A stretch of 64,000 nucleotides of DNA from Paludicola sp. MB14-C6 (GTDB lineage: Bacteria > Bacillota > Clostridia > Oscillospirales > Ruminococcaceae), in NCBI RefSeq assembly GCF_030908625.1, contig NZ_CP133133.1, positions 1,674,001 to 1,738,000 on the forward strand, read 5' to 3'. Shown here in pieces: positions 1 through 10,380 of this stretch (positions are counted from its first letter, which is position 1; every line of letters begins with the position of its first letter). Below the pieces are notes generated by a model, which worked only from the letters and a program-made list of their open reading frames with translations, did no database searches and was not told the origin of the DNA. Both the position numbers and the translations under genes were made by a program.

Positions 1-128
1 ATGAAACGGAGTTAATCGAACATAATATTTCTAACAACACCTTACAAAAAATCAATCATTTTAATGAATTTCTAACCAAAAACCCTTCAATAGCACAAAG
101 CTTATATATTAGTTTAAATTCAATATAA
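1..128 (+). CDS. C-terminal end of an unidentified protein (5' partial)
   Basis: The frame starting at base 3 stays open from the window edge to a TAA at 126-128, giving about 41 residues that end in SLYISLNSI. It is followed at once by a strong hairpin terminator, as expected for a true gene end. The fragment is hydrophilic with no motif I recognise, so no function is proposed. The start lies outside the window. Confidence 0.55.
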   Translation, partial: ETELIEHNISNNTLQKINHFNEFLTKNPSIAQSLYISLNSI

Positions 129-131
129 GAA

Positions 132-165
132 AAATAACAAGAAGCTTTTTAGCTTCTTGTTATTT
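132..165. terminator. Perfect 15-bp hairpin, likely bidirectional terminator
   Basis: The arms at 132-146 and 151-165 are exact reverse complements around a TTTT loop. It lies just after the stop of the upstream partial gene and just beyond the 3' end of the IS1182 transposase on the other strand, so it could serve both. Confidence 0.7.
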
Positions 166-1607
166 CAGTCTGAAGAAAAAGCCCGATTTTGGCGTAACCA
201 AAGTCGGGCTTTTGAATATATGGTTGAAAATTTGAAAAAAGTGGAAAGGATACAAAAAGGAGAGTTCACCCTCCACTTATGTATTGCCAGCTTTTTAAGG
301 TTCATGCACGCAAATTTAAGCCTAACCCAGTTTGTTACTTGGGCAAGACCTCGATAAGGTGTATAACGCATTGCGTATTTTTCTTTCGCATCAGCAAAAA
401 CTCGCTCAATCGTTTCTTTTCGCTGTGCATAAAGATCTTTGTATTTTATTGCATAACGAATATCTGAAACTTGCTCTAAGTACTCATGCCAAACATGAAC
501 TGTGTATTGTTTCTGGAATTCTTTACTTTCAGTGCATTTGTAACGAAACCCACAGATTTTACAGTCGTTTGGATTGCTTTTAAATTCTTTGTATCCTTCT
601 CTATTCGTGGTGGAATAGTGTAAAACTTTATTGTTTGGACATACTACACAGTCAAAATATTCATCATATGAAAAATCATATTTCTTAAAAAAGCCTTGTT
701 TTGTCATTGGTCTACGATATGGTACTAATAAATCTTTTCCATCATCTATAAGTCTTTTTGCAATATAGGGAGTATTGTAGGCACTATCTGCCACTATTGT
801 TTGGATTTCGGGGTGGTTTTCTTTTAATTTATCATACAAATCATCGAATGCTACGCTGTCATGTACATTGCCTGCTGTTACATGAACATCTACAATGTAG
901 CCTTTTTTGTCACAAGCTGTATGTGCTTCATAAGCAAGGCATTTCTTATGCTCTCCTTTATGAAATACACCGCTTTCAGGGTCAGTGGTTGATTCATTGA
1001 TGATTTTTTCTTCTATTTTAGGTGGCTTTGTATCGTCAAATGGCTTTTTTTTATGTTCTTCTCTATCTTTATTGATTTCGTCCATTAGTTGTTTCTCATA
1101 ATGTTTTGCTGCTACGGGGATTGATTTCTTTACAACCTTTTTTATATTTGCATTTGCTTTTATATGGGTTCCATCTACAAATACCACCTCTGGGTCAAGA
1201 TATCCCATATCATTGATTTCATTCAATATCCAGTTGAAAATGCATGCAATAGTATTCTCGTTAAATCTATGTTTAAAGGCATAACTTATTGTTGTAAAGT
1301 GAGGTATTTGTTCTGTCATTAAATATCCTAAAAACCAACGATATGCACAGTTCATTTGTACTTCTTCTACCAATTTGCGCAACGAACTTATTCCATACAA
1401 ATGTTGTATTAAGACCATTTTGATTAGTACTACTGGGTCTATGCTTGGTCTTCCATTATCTTTACAATACAAATCCTCTACGAAATCATATATATGACAG
1501 AAATCCACTGCACTATCTATTTTTCTAAGCAAATGTTCTGCTGGAATAAATTCTTCTAAGCACAAAAACTCTACTTGTGTTCGGTCTTTTTTAGCTTTAA
1601 CTAACAT
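165..1607 (-). CDS. IS1182-family DDE transposase
   Basis: This 480-residue protein is the normal size for the family and appears intact. Visible features in order: an N-terminal DUF772-like region (about 20-120); the first catalytic Asp in FVDGTHIKANANI (about 144); the second Asp in VADSAYNT (about 273); a cysteine cluster of the form CPNN...CKICGFRYKC (about 322-358); and the catalytic Glu in ETIERVFADAKEKY (about 405). The last 30 residues are read through a hairpin at 178-213 (arms AAAGCCCGA/TCGGGCTTT), which probably ends transcription inside the gene. The start is ATG at 1607, the only good start in frame. It catalyses cut-and-paste movement of its own element. Confidence 0.9.
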   Translation of the reverse strand: MLVKAKKDRTQVEFLCLEEFIPAEHLLRKIDSAVDFCHIYDFVEDLYCKDNGRPSIDPVVLIKMVLIQHLYGISSLRKLVEEVQMNCAYRWFLGYLMTEQIPHFTTISYAFKHRFNENTIACIFNWILNEINDMGYLDPEVVFVDGTHIKANANIKKVVKKSIPVAAKHYEKQLMDEINKDREEHKKKPFDDTKPPKIEEKIINESTTDPESGVFHKGEHKKCLAYEAHTACDKKGYIVDVHVTAGNVHDSVAFDDLYDKLKENHPEIQTIVADSAYNTPYIAKRLIDDGKDLLVPYRRPMTKQGFFKKYDFSYDEYFDCVVCPNNKVLHYSTTNREGYKEFKSNPNDCKICGFRYKCTESKEFQKQYTVHVWHEYLEQVSDIRYAIKYKDLYAQRKETIERVFADAKEKYAMRYTPYRGLAQVTNWVRLKFACMNLKKLAIHKWRVNSPFCILSTFFKFSTIYSKARLWLRQNRAFSSD

Positions 1608-1643
1608 TTAATCACCCTATTTAATTATACCATTTTTCGCGTC

Positions 1644-1679
1644 AAAAGTCCCCTAAATCATCAAATTTAGGGGACTTTT
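1644..1679. terminator. 15-bp hairpin with flanking T-runs
   Basis: Arms 1644-1658 and 1665-1679 (AAAAGTCCCCTAAAT and its exact complement) enclose a 6-base loop. T residues flank both sides, so it could stop transcription coming from groEL (minus strand). It overlaps the candidate right end of the IS1182 element, so it may belong to that element. Confidence 0.55.
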
Positions 1680-1690
1680 TCTACAAGCTG

Positions 1691-1714
1691 AGCTCCCTGA
1701 TTTCTCAGGGAGCT
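1691..1714. terminator. Hairpin downstream of groEL
   Basis: Arms AGCTCCCTGA (1691-1700) and TCAGGGAGCT (1705-1714) enclose a TTTC loop, 30 bases past the groEL stop. There is no clear T-run on the groEL side, so it may act with the next hairpin at 1644-1679. Confidence 0.5.
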
Positions 1715-1743
1715 TTCTACTATTCTATACAACCCACAAAGGA

Positions 1744-3405
<1,662 letters not shown>

Positions 3406-3454
3406 TTATAATGCAATCAAAAGGTTATTAACCTACCGCATTGAATTTAATATT

Positions 3455-3535
3455 TCTCGTTGGTGCATCAAGGATGCCGCACCCTACAACTAATCTTTCG
3501 TGTTGTTTTGTAGGAAACGCATTGTATGCGTTCCG
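3455..3535. repeat. Inverted pair of REP-like palindromes in the groES-groEL spacer
   Basis: One unit reads on the minus strand from GTAGGG (3487-3482) with hairpin arms 3473-3483 and 3462-3469. The other reads on the plus strand from GTAGG (3510) with arms 3513-3522 and 3526-3534. The two heads face each other 22 bases apart. The layout matches the pair at 10381-10447 and the unit type upstream of the RAYT gene. Confidence 0.6.
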
Positions 3536-3565
3536 AGACAGAATGAAGTCGGTGATGTCATTTAA

Positions 3566-3862
<297 letters not shown>

Positions 3863-3879
3863 CTAAAAATAATGTTATT

Positions 3880-3906
3880 TTAGCACTCTTAGAGTCTGAG
3901 TGCTAA
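3880..3906. promoter_or_regulatory. CIRCE operator (HrcA binding site)
   Basis: TTAGCACTC (3880-3888), nine bases, then GAGTGCTAA (3898-3906) is a perfect match to the CIRCE consensus. It lies between the groES promoter and start codon, so HrcA repression with release on heat shock is expected. hrcA itself is not in this window. Confidence 0.97.
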
Positions 3907-3915
3907 CTAATATCT

Positions 3916-3943
3916 ATTGTAGTGTTTTTTTGTAAAAAGTCAA
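3916..3943 (-). promoter_or_regulatory. groESL promoter (sigma-A type)
   Basis: On the minus strand, TTGACT (3943-3938) and TACAAT (3921-3916) are separated by 16 bases, with CIRCE about 10 bases downstream in the initial transcribed region. Confidence 0.85.
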
Positions 3944-4075
3944 TATTTACTTTATGAATTTTTTTTTAAAACATACCGTATTTTATTTTAAAATCTAAGA
4001 TAGAGAAATAACATGGAAAAAAGCAAATAATGTATATAATTTTTCATAAAATACAAAAGTAAAAATAAAAAGATA

Positions 4076-4104
4076 TTGTACTTATTGTCAATATCAAGTA
4101 TAAT
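4076..4104 (+). promoter_or_regulatory. Promoter of the DegV-family gene
   Basis: TTGTAC (4076-4081) and TATAAT (4099-4104) are separated by 17 bases, about 36 bases ahead of the start codon. Confidence 0.6.
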
Positions 4105-4139
4105 AAAATTAAATGTAGTCGAAAGGATGTCTTACCGAT

Positions 4140-5030
4140 ATGAATATAAATAACTACTCTATCATTACAGATGTTACTTGTGATTTACCTCAAGATTATT
4201 TAAAGAAGAATAAAATCACAACAATGCCATTAACCTATACTATGGATGAGGTTGAATATGATGGAACAGCTGAACGTTCTTTGCATCCAACTGATTTTTA
4301 TGCTAAGTTACGCAGCGGTACTATGGCAAAAACTGCACAAGTTACTCCGGACAAAGCAAAAGAATACTTTAAACCAGAACTAGAAAAAGGTAACGACATT
4401 CTATATATCGGATTTTCATCTGGTTTGAGTGGCACGTTTCAAAGTGTAACGATTGCTAAATCTGATTTAGACGAAGAATATCCAGATAGAAAAATAATTG
4501 TAATTGATTCTTTGTGTGCTTCTTTAGGTCAAGGCTTATTGGTTGACTATGCAGTTAATCAAAAAGCAAAAGGAAAATCCATTGATGAAGTTGCAAAATT
4601 AGTGGAAGATATTAAACTAAGAGTTTGTCATTACTTTACAGTAGAAGATTTAAACCATCTACATCGTGGCGGGCGTGTATCAAAAACATCTGCTGTTATA
4701 GGATCCATTCTTGGAATTAAACCGGTTATGCATATGGACAATGCAGGTAAGCTGATTCCGATTGGAAAAGTAAGAGGCAGAAGACAATCTTTAGATGCTT
4801 TGGTTGAAAAGATGGGAACAAAACTATCTGATTATAAAAACGATTATGTTTTTATTTCTCATGGTGATAGCCAAAAAGATGCAGAATATGTTGCTTCTAA
4901 AGTAAAAGAGAAATTTTCAATTAAAACACAAATAATTAACTATGTAGGACCTGTTATTGGTTCACACTCCGGTCCGGGTACAATTGCATTATTTTTTATT
5001 GGTGCAAACCGTGATGAAAAACCACTATAA
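4140..5030 (+). CDS. DegV family fatty-acid-binding protein (FakB type)
   Basis: DegV proteins bind a long-chain fatty acid; FakB members present it to the kinase FakA for phosphorylation before phospholipid synthesis. The 296-residue cytosolic protein has family length and hallmarks: TDVTCDLP near the N-terminus (about 11), SSGLSGTFQS (about 93) and the HRGGRVSKTSA loop (about 175), which carries the family's conserved Arg. The start is ATG at 4140, with AAAGGAT about 9 bases ahead. It is transcribed alone from a good promoter. A FakA homologue (YloV type) is encoded at 43031-44680, so a complete kinase system is plausible. Which fatty acid it binds cannot be read from sequence. Confidence 0.92.
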   Translation: MNINNYSIITDVTCDLPQDYLKKNKITTMPLTYTMDEVEYDGTAERSLHPTDFYAKLRSGTMAKTAQVTPDKAKEYFKPELEKGNDILYIGFSSGLSGTFQSVTIAKSDLDEEYPDRKIIVIDSLCASLGQGLLVDYAVNQKAKGKSIDEVAKLVEDIKLRVCHYFTVEDLNHLHRGGRVSKTSAVIGSILGIKPVMHMDNAGKLIPIGKVRGRRQSLDALVEKMGTKLSDYKNDYVFISHGDSQKDAEYVASKVKEKFSIKTQIINYVGPVIGSHSGPGTIALFFIGANRDEKPL

Positions 5031-5204
5031 AAATTTTTTAATACAGTTGTGTTAAAATTAATTATCAGCAATATATAGTCTACTATCATGATAGAAAAAC
5101 AAATCAATATGGATGGGATAAATGAGATATTCTGTTAATCAAACTATTCACACACGAAGTATGCGAAAATGAAAAATTCGCACTTGTTGTGGAAAGGAGA
5201 CCAA

Positions 5205-6326
5205 TTGATTGTGAAAAAGAAATTACTGATTATTTTTATTTGCTTGGTATTGTTTATGACTTTGATTATTACAGGTATTTTTGTGTTTCCAATGTTTTTT
5301 CGATTGAACAATAAGGATGAAAGTTTAAGGGAAAAGGCATCAAGTATAAGCACAATCTCAGATGTAGTTGATCCGGATTCTGATTATCAATATCAAGGAA
5401 TAAAGCCAACTGATGAAAAAGATAAAGCATTTAAAGTGGTAGGTTATTATCTAGGGGATAAAGAACCAATTTTAGATCGTATTCAATTTAATGTGGTAAC
5501 TCATATTATTTATGCATTTGCTATTCCTAAAGAGGATGGTACTCTGCGCCCTTTTGATTATCCGGAAACGGCTAAGGCGTTGGTAAAGCAAGCACATAGT
5601 AATAATACCAAAGTTTTACTCGGCATTGGGGGATGGTCGTATAAGGATATTCCCTTGCAATCTGATTTTGAATCCGCAACTGCAACAGATGAAAAAATTC
5701 GAAAATTCGGCGATTCTATTATTGCTATGACCAAGAAATATGGTTTTGATGGTGTAGATATGGATTGGGAACATCCAAGAGCAGGAGCATCTTCAGAAGT
5801 ACAATACGAAAAGCTAATGGTATATTTGAGTAAACGTTGTAAGGATGAGAAGATGTTGCTGACTGCTGCGGTGATTAGCGGTGTAGATGCGGATAACGTT
5901 AAGATTAAAGATGCAATGGCTCATACCGATAAAGTATTATCTTTAGTAGATTGGATTAACGTTATGGCTTATGATGGTGGGAATGAATCTCGGCATTCTC
6001 CATATGAGTTTGCTGTAAAATGCGGTGAATACTGGCGAGATTCTCGTAAAGTTTCTCCTCAAAAAGTAGTGATAGGTGTTCCTTTTTATGCAAGACCATC
6101 TTGGAAATCATATGATGAAATCTTAAAAGTATTCCCAGATGCGTACAAAAATGATCAAGTTCCCCAAGAAGACCGTTTTGATTATTATAATGGTGTTGTG
6201 ACGATGGAAAAGAAGGCAAAATGGGCTAAGGATAATGTAGGTGGCGTTATGATTTGGGAGCTAACTAAAGATACGTTGGATAAGAGTAAAAGCTTATTAT
6301 CTGCAATTCAAAAAGGTATAAAATAG
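5205..6326 (+). CDS. Membrane-anchored glycoside hydrolase family 18 protein
   Basis: GH18 enzymes cleave beta-1,4-linked N-acetylglucosamine polymers such as chitin or peptidoglycan-derived glycans. The protein has an N-terminal transmembrane segment (about residues 5-28, no lipobox), a short linker, then a single GH18 barrel with the catalytic signature DGVDMDWEH (general acid Glu) and the barrel strand VVGYYLGDKEP at the start. No chitin-binding or LysM module is visible. A GGAGA site lies 5 bases before TTG 5205 and 11 before GTG 5211; upstream in-frame ATG 5169 would place that site inside the gene. A nagB gene at the window end fits amino-sugar use, but linkage is only suggestive. Confidence 0.88.
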   Translation: MIVKKKLLIIFICLVLFMTLIITGIFVFPMFFRLNNKDESLREKASSISTISDVVDPDSDYQYQGIKPTDEKDKAFKVVGYYLGDKEPILDRIQFNVVTHIIYAFAIPKEDGTLRPFDYPETAKALVKQAHSNNTKVLLGIGGWSYKDIPLQSDFESATATDEKIRKFGDSIIAMTKKYGFDGVDMDWEHPRAGASSEVQYEKLMVYLSKRCKDEKMLLTAAVISGVDADNVKIKDAMAHTDKVLSLVDWINVMAYDGGNESRHSPYEFAVKCGEYWRDSRKVSPQKVVIGVPFYARPSWKSYDEILKVFPDAYKNDQVPQEDRFDYYNGVVTMEKKAKWAKDNVGGVMIWELTKDTLDKSKSLLSAIQKGIK

Positions 6327-6337
6327 CTGTAAAAATA

Positions 6338-6362
6338 AAGGGGAGGATAATACCTCCCTTTT
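6338..6362 (+). terminator. Terminator after the GH18 gene
   Basis: Arms GGGAGG (6341-6346) and CCTCCC (6353-6358), extended by AA/TT pairs, enclose an ATAATA loop and are followed by TTTT. Confidence 0.8.
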
Positions 6363-6460
6363 GTTATGTTATTAGAGCAAAATATAGACAACGAAAAGCA
6401 TTCTATGACAAGATTGAATGTAATGATTTTGATATACTAAACACACAAGGAGCTGATACA

Positions 6461-7303
6461 ATGGAATGGGTAAAAGCTGTAAATCAGGCAATAAGCTATA
6501 TGGAAGAAAATTTATTTGAGGATATTACTTGCGAAAGTGTTGCAGACCATGTATATCTTTCTAGCTTTCATTTTCAAAGGACATTTGCTATGCTAACAGA
6601 ATTGACAGTTGGGGAATATATACGAAACAGGCGGCTGTCCTTGGCGGGTGAAGAATTAGTAGCAACCAAAGAAAAAATTATTGATATTGCTTTGAAGTAT
6701 GGATATCAAACGCCTGAAAGCTTCACAAAAGCATTCACAAGGTTTCATGGAGTAACACCTAGTGAAGCGAAAAAAGAAGGTGCAGTTTTAAAGTCATTTC
6801 CACCCCTTGTAATCAAAATTATTTTAGAAGGTGGTACGAGTATGGATTATCAGATTGTAAAAAAAGATGCATTTCAAGTTGTTGTAAAAAGTCGTATATT
6901 TAAAGAAGAAACTTCAGCAACCGAAATTCCAAAGTTCTGGACAGAATATTTTAACTCGGGAGTCGCAGAAAAAGTGTGCGGAGCAATGGGTATATGTGCA
7001 GCAGAAACATGTAATAAAAAAGATTGGAAATATGGTATTGGATGTGACAAAAAATTAGTACAAGAAATTCCGGATGGATTTGAAGTATGGAATATTCCTG
7101 CAAATACATGGGCGATTTTTCACTGCGTAGGAGCAATGCCTAAAGCAATCCAAGCAATGTGGAAGCGCATTTATTCGGAATGGCTACCATCTTCAAACTA
7201 TGAGTTATTGCCTGATTATGATATTGAGTTTTATACAGAAGGTGATAACAGCAGTGAAGATTATGTAAGTGAAATCTGGATTCCGGTTAAAGAGAAACAA
7301 TAG
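6461..7303 (+). CDS. AraC-family regulator with GyrI-like ligand domain
   Basis: The first ~105 residues form a double helix-turn-helix AraC domain (FHFQRTFAMLTELTVGEYIR, then DIALKYGYQTPESFTKAFTR), and residues ~125-280 resemble the GyrI/SOUL-like effector-binding fold of Rob/BltR-type regulators. Such proteins sense small hydrophobic molecules and activate nearby genes. The DNA-binding domain is N-terminal, the reverse of classical AraC. The ATG follows AAGGAG by 8 bases. No obvious target operon is adjacent; the IS256 element directly downstream may have separated it from one. Confidence 0.9.
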   Translation: MEWVKAVNQAISYMEENLFEDITCESVADHVYLSSFHFQRTFAMLTELTVGEYIRNRRLSLAGEELVATKEKIIDIALKYGYQTPESFTKAFTRFHGVTPSEAKKEGAVLKSFPPLVIKIILEGGTSMDYQIVKKDAFQVVVKSRIFKEETSATEIPKFWTEYFNSGVAEKVCGAMGICAAETCNKKDWKYGIGCDKKLVQEIPDGFEVWNIPANTWAIFHCVGAMPKAIQAMWKRIYSEWLPSSNYELLPDYDIEFYTEGDNSSEDYVSEIWIPVKEKQ

Positions 7304-7471
7304 GAAATAGTAGGGGTGCTTCCATGCAAAGTCATTAACTTAAGGGTTGGGTTCTAGTCTTATGAACTTTCTCAGTGTTGCGTTGCTCGCTATGTTCCCA
7401 ACAGAAAAATGCTACGTATTTATCTGTAAAAGAGGAAGGTGGCACGCTAATGGCGTGACGAGAGACTCCCG
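7304..7471. other. Non-coding stretch of unknown role between AraC gene and IS256 end
   Basis: No open frame of substance occurs here. Several helices are possible: CACGC/GCGTG around 7445-7456, ACAGA/TCTGT around 7405-7430, and GTTGGG with TCCCAAC around 7350-7405. It looks like a structured RNA or mobile-element remnant, but matches no RNA class I can name. Confidence 0.3.
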
Positions 7472-7557
7472 AAAATTTTGTGTAAAAGTGAATAAGGTAC
7501 TTCCAATCAGACAAGAATTAAGATAATAAATTCAAGTATGAAAGGAAGTATTTTTTT

Positions 7558-8784
7558 ATGGAAAAGCAACCGAAAGAGTTATTAAAAGAGTATGTGAACA
7601 GCCAAAACTTCACAAGCACAACAGAGGTTATGCAGGCAATGAAAGAGATGTTCAAAGATGTTCTTCAGCAAGTTATGGATAGTGAATTAGACGAAGAATT
7701 GGGTTACCAAAAAAGTCAAAGAATAGCGAACGATGACGGAAAAAGCATGTCGAAAAATTATCGAAATGGATATTCAAAGAAAACAGTTAAAACACAACTT
7801 GGCGAAGTGGATATTAATGTTCCTCGTGATAGAAACGGTGAATTTGAACCACAAATTATTGGTAAATATAATCGTAATGCTGACGGGATGGAAGAAAAAA
7901 TTATTGCACTTTACTCTTGTGGCATGTCTCAACGAGATATTGCTGAACAAGTAAAAAATCTTTATGATGTAGAAATTTCAGATGGACTAGTAAGCAAGAT
8001 AACAGAAAAAATAATGCCGGAAGTAACAGCATGGCAAAACCGTCCACTAGATAGTGTATACCCATTTGTGTTCATGGATGCAATACACTACAAAGTAAAA
8101 GAAAACAATCAGTTTGTAACGAAAGCAGCATATGTGGTTTTAGGAATTACACTTGAAGGAAATAAAGATATATTGGGCATTTGGATTGGAGAAAACGAGA
8201 GCTCAAAATTCTGGTTGAGCGTTATGAATGACTTGAAATCAAGGGGTTTGCAAGATGTATACCTATTTTGTGTTGACGGTTTAAAAGGTTTTAAAGAAGC
8301 AATCAATGCAGCATATCCCAAAGCGCACATTCAACGTTGTATTATACATCAAATTCGATATTCAACACGATATGTAGGATACAAAGATATCAAGAAGTTA
8401 ATGGCAGATCTAAAACTAGTATATCAAGCTGTTACAGAGGAAGAAGCATTGAATAATCTAATATCATTCAAAGAAAAATGGGGTAAAAGTTATCCTTCTT
8501 GCATAAAGAGTTGGGAGGATAACTGGGATATACTATCAACCTTTTTTGCATATCCAACTGATGTAAGGAAAATAATATACACAACTAATATTATTGAGGG
8601 ATTAAACAGGCAGTTCAGACAAATAACCAAGAATAAACCATCATTTCAAAATGATGATAGTTTAAAAAGGATACTGTATTTAGCTTCAAAGAAAATTGTC
8701 GAACGATGGACACAACGTTGTCGAAATTGGGACGTTGTTTTAAACCAATTAAACATCATGTTTTCGGACAGAATCGCTGGATGA
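7558..8784 (+). CDS. IS256-family (Mutator type) transposase
   Basis: The 408-residue protein is intact and of family length. The catalytic triad is visible as Asp in VFMDAIHYKV (about 165), Asp in FCVDGLKGF (about 235) and Glu in the family signature YTTNIIEGLNRQFR (about 345). An N-terminal helix-turn-helix-like region includes GMSQRDIAEQVKNLY (about 121). The ATG follows GAAAGGAAG. Members move by a copy-out route with a circular intermediate. Nothing suggests inactivation. Confidence 0.95.
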   Translation: MEKQPKELLKEYVNSQNFTSTTEVMQAMKEMFKDVLQQVMDSELDEELGYQKSQRIANDDGKSMSKNYRNGYSKKTVKTQLGEVDINVPRDRNGEFEPQIIGKYNRNADGMEEKIIALYSCGMSQRDIAEQVKNLYDVEISDGLVSKITEKIMPEVTAWQNRPLDSVYPFVFMDAIHYKVKENNQFVTKAAYVVLGITLEGNKDILGIWIGENESSKFWLSVMNDLKSRGLQDVYLFCVDGLKGFKEAINAAYPKAHIQRCIIHQIRYSTRYVGYKDIKKLMADLKLVYQAVTEEEALNNLISFKEKWGKSYPSCIKSWEDNWDILSTFFAYPTDVRKIIYTTNIIEGLNRQFRQITKNKPSFQNDDSLKRILYLASKKIVERWTQRCRNWDVVLNQLNIMFSDRIAG

Positions 8785-8804
8785 TTCTATGTTCAGCCGC
8801 CAAA

Positions 8805-8844
8805 ATTTAATGACAAAAGGGGCATGCCCCTTTTGTCATTAAAT
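8805..8844. terminator. Perfect 40-bp palindrome downstream of the IS256 transposase
   Basis: The sequence is exactly self-complementary about the centre at 8824/8825 (ATTTAATGACAAAAGGGGCA and its complement). It lies inside the element just after the transposase gene and probably works as its terminator, blocking read-through in both directions. Confidence 0.7.
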
Positions 8845-8988
8845 AAACTTGTTTCAACTAACCTATACACTATGTCAATTACTATTTTGTTCCTATTTCT
8901 TGTTCTGATTGTTTTTATATTTACACAAAATTCTTGGTATACCTCGTGACCGAATAGAGTAAATAACTATTAAATTTTCTTAAGTTAT

Positions 8989-9011
8989 TGGGAGGTTTTT
9001 ACACCCTCCCA
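8989..9011. terminator. Hairpin outside the IS256 right end
   Basis: TGGGAGG (8989-8995) and CCTCCCA (9005-9011) enclose a nine-base loop. This may be the original terminator of the locus interrupted by the IS256 element. The remainder of 8936-9170 has no gene. Confidence 0.45.
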
Positions 9012-9049
9012 TTCGTATTTACTTGATTATTATCGTTCGATTACTAAGA

Positions 9050-9126
9050 GTAGGGGCACACATTGTGCGTGCGTTTTATGTAGTATTCTCGTAACCAACG
9101 GCAAGAGCAGAGCCCTTCCCCTACAT
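9050..9126. repeat. Pair of REP-like palindromes in inverted orientation
   Basis: A plus-strand unit starts GTAGGGGCACAC at 9050, and a minus-strand unit reads GTAGGGGAAGGGCT from 9124 leftwards to CCGTTGG at about 9096. The second closely matches the unit at 10419-10447 (GTAGGGCAAGGGCT...CCGTCGG). Here the GTAGGG heads are at the outer ends. Confidence 0.6.
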
Positions 9127-9173
9127 AATATATCTGTATCTTGCAGGTAATACATCATATAACTCTGTAAAAC

Positions 9174-9209
9174 GTAAAATCCCCGTTACAATTGTAATGG
9201 GGATTTTAC
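9174..9209 (-). terminator. Terminator after the Gfo/Idh/MocA gene
   Basis: GTAAAATCCCC (9174-9184) pairs with GGGGATTTTAC (9199-9209), and the inner TTACAATTGTAA is itself self-complementary. On the minus strand the hairpin is followed by a weak T-rich tract. It begins 13 bases past the stop codon. Confidence 0.7.
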
Positions 9210-9222
9210 ACTTATACGGTTT

Positions 9223-10278
9223 TTAGTCAAAAGGTACAACAGTATTAGTTCTTGCAGATTCAAAAGCTGCTTCCATGAACTTCATAACACGCATTAGCTC
9301 ATCATGCTTAATGAGAATATCAGCTTTACCGCTAATAGTAGCCATTACGTTGCGGTAGAAGTCTTTAATATCAGTATCAACATGAGGTAAATCCTCTGTT
9401 TTGATTGTTTCATCCGTTCTAGGAGCCATAGTTTTGGTTAAGCCAGCCGCAGTTTTTACAGGAACGGCATCGTTTTTATCCCAGTCAGTGATACGTACCA
9501 TTTTACCGTGCATATACCAATCTTCGATTGTAGCAGAACCATTTGTACCAAGCATATACCAACGTGGTAATTCAATAAAGTTGCTCGTTCCAACTTCTAA
9601 TAATGCTCTAAGACCACTTTCAAAGGTAACCATTATTTTAAAGCCATCATCAACAAGCTCATTTGTAACATGATCTAATGTGCAGTAGATAGATTTAATA
9701 TTTTCTTTTACCATTTGTAGTAGTTGGTCAATGATATGAACGCCCCAGTCAAGAATCATTCCGCCGCCATGTTCAACCTCTCCACGCCAGTCGCCAGGTA
9801 TACCTCTTGAACCATGTACTCTAGATTCAATACAGTGTACTTCGCCAAGCAGTTTTTCATCAAAGATTTTCTTCATAGTCAAGAAATCTTGATCCCAACG
9901 TCTGTTTTGATGAACAACAAATAGTTTTTTACATTCGTTTGCAGTATTAATCATTTCTTGTAATTCTGCGGAATTCATAGCTACCGGTTTCTCACAAACA
10001 ACGTTTTTACCAGCTTTTAATGCAGCAATCGTTACTTCTTTGTGAACATCATTTGGAGTGGCACATAAAACAATATCTACCTCTTCATCAGCAAGTAATT
10101 CTTCTCTAGAAGCATATGCTACTAGATTATTTTCTTTTGCATAGTCAAGTCGTTCTTGCTTTAAATCAAATACACCTTTTACAAATAAGCCGTCAATACC
10201 ACTCTCAATTAGTTCTCTATGCCAATTTCCCATGCCACCAAATCCAACGATGGCAAGACAATATTTATTATCTCTCAT
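9223..10278 (-). CDS. Gfo/Idh/MocA-family sugar or polyol dehydrogenase
   Basis: These NAD(P)-dependent enzymes oxidise a hydroxyl of a sugar, polyol or glycoside. The 351-residue protein has an N-terminal Rossmann fold (AIVGFGGMGNWH), the family signature CEKPVAMN (about residue 95), whose Lys contacts the substrate, and the catalytic-helix segment DWGVHIIDQLLQM (about 175) with the conserved His. AAAGGAT precedes the ATG at 10278. It is the last gene of the minus-strand sugar cluster and is separated from the rest by 505 bases of repeats. It is only distantly similar to the paralogue at 14565-15650, so the two probably act on different substrates. The substrate is unknown. Confidence 0.9.
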   Translation of the reverse strand: MRDNKYCLAIVGFGGMGNWHRELIESGIDGLFVKGVFDLKQERLDYAKENNLVAYASREELLADEEVDIVLCATPNDVHKEVTIAALKAGKNVVCEKPVAMNSAELQEMINTANECKKLFVVHQNRRWDQDFLTMKKIFDEKLLGEVHCIESRVHGSRGIPGDWRGEVEHGGGMILDWGVHIIDQLLQMVKENIKSIYCTLDHVTNELVDDGFKIMVTFESGLRALLEVGTSNFIELPRWYMLGTNGSATIEDWYMHGKMVRITDWDKNDAVPVKTAAGLTKTMAPRTDETIKTEDLPHVDTDIKDFYRNVMATISGKADILIKHDELMRVMKFMEAAFESARTNTVVPFD

Positions 10279-10380
10279 AGTAGTTATCCTTTCTGTTTTT
10301 TCAACAACATTCTTATCAAGTTGTTAAAAGATAGTAAACGTTATTTAAATTTAGAGTAGGGAAGACTATAATTATTTACA

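Larger units (their letters stand above)
165..1684 (-). mobile_element. IS1182-family insertion sequence
   Basis: A single-transposase element. Candidate imperfect terminal inverted repeats are 172-184 and, on the other strand, 1684-1672; 11 of 13 bases match and both carry AGAAAAAG. If these are the true ends, the last codons of the transposase lie just outside the element, so the left boundary is uncertain. No target duplication was recognised. The element sits between hairpins at 132-165 and 1691-1714. Confidence 0.65.
7472..8935 (+). mobile_element. IS256-family insertion sequence
   Basis: The ends share the inverted repeat core AATTTTGTGTAAA: 7474-7486 on the plus strand and 8933-8920 read in reverse, with further weaker matches inward. 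A single Mutator-type transposase lies between them. I could not find an 8-9 bp target duplication outside the repeats, so the exact ends, or an old rearrangement, remain open. Confidence 0.85.

Noticed and set aside
7431-7470. Possible T-box antiterminator (TGGCAC) upstream of the IS256 transposase
   Set aside because: The invariant TGGNACC is not complete, no specifier loop or terminator with a T-run is evident, and an IS transposase is not a T-box target.
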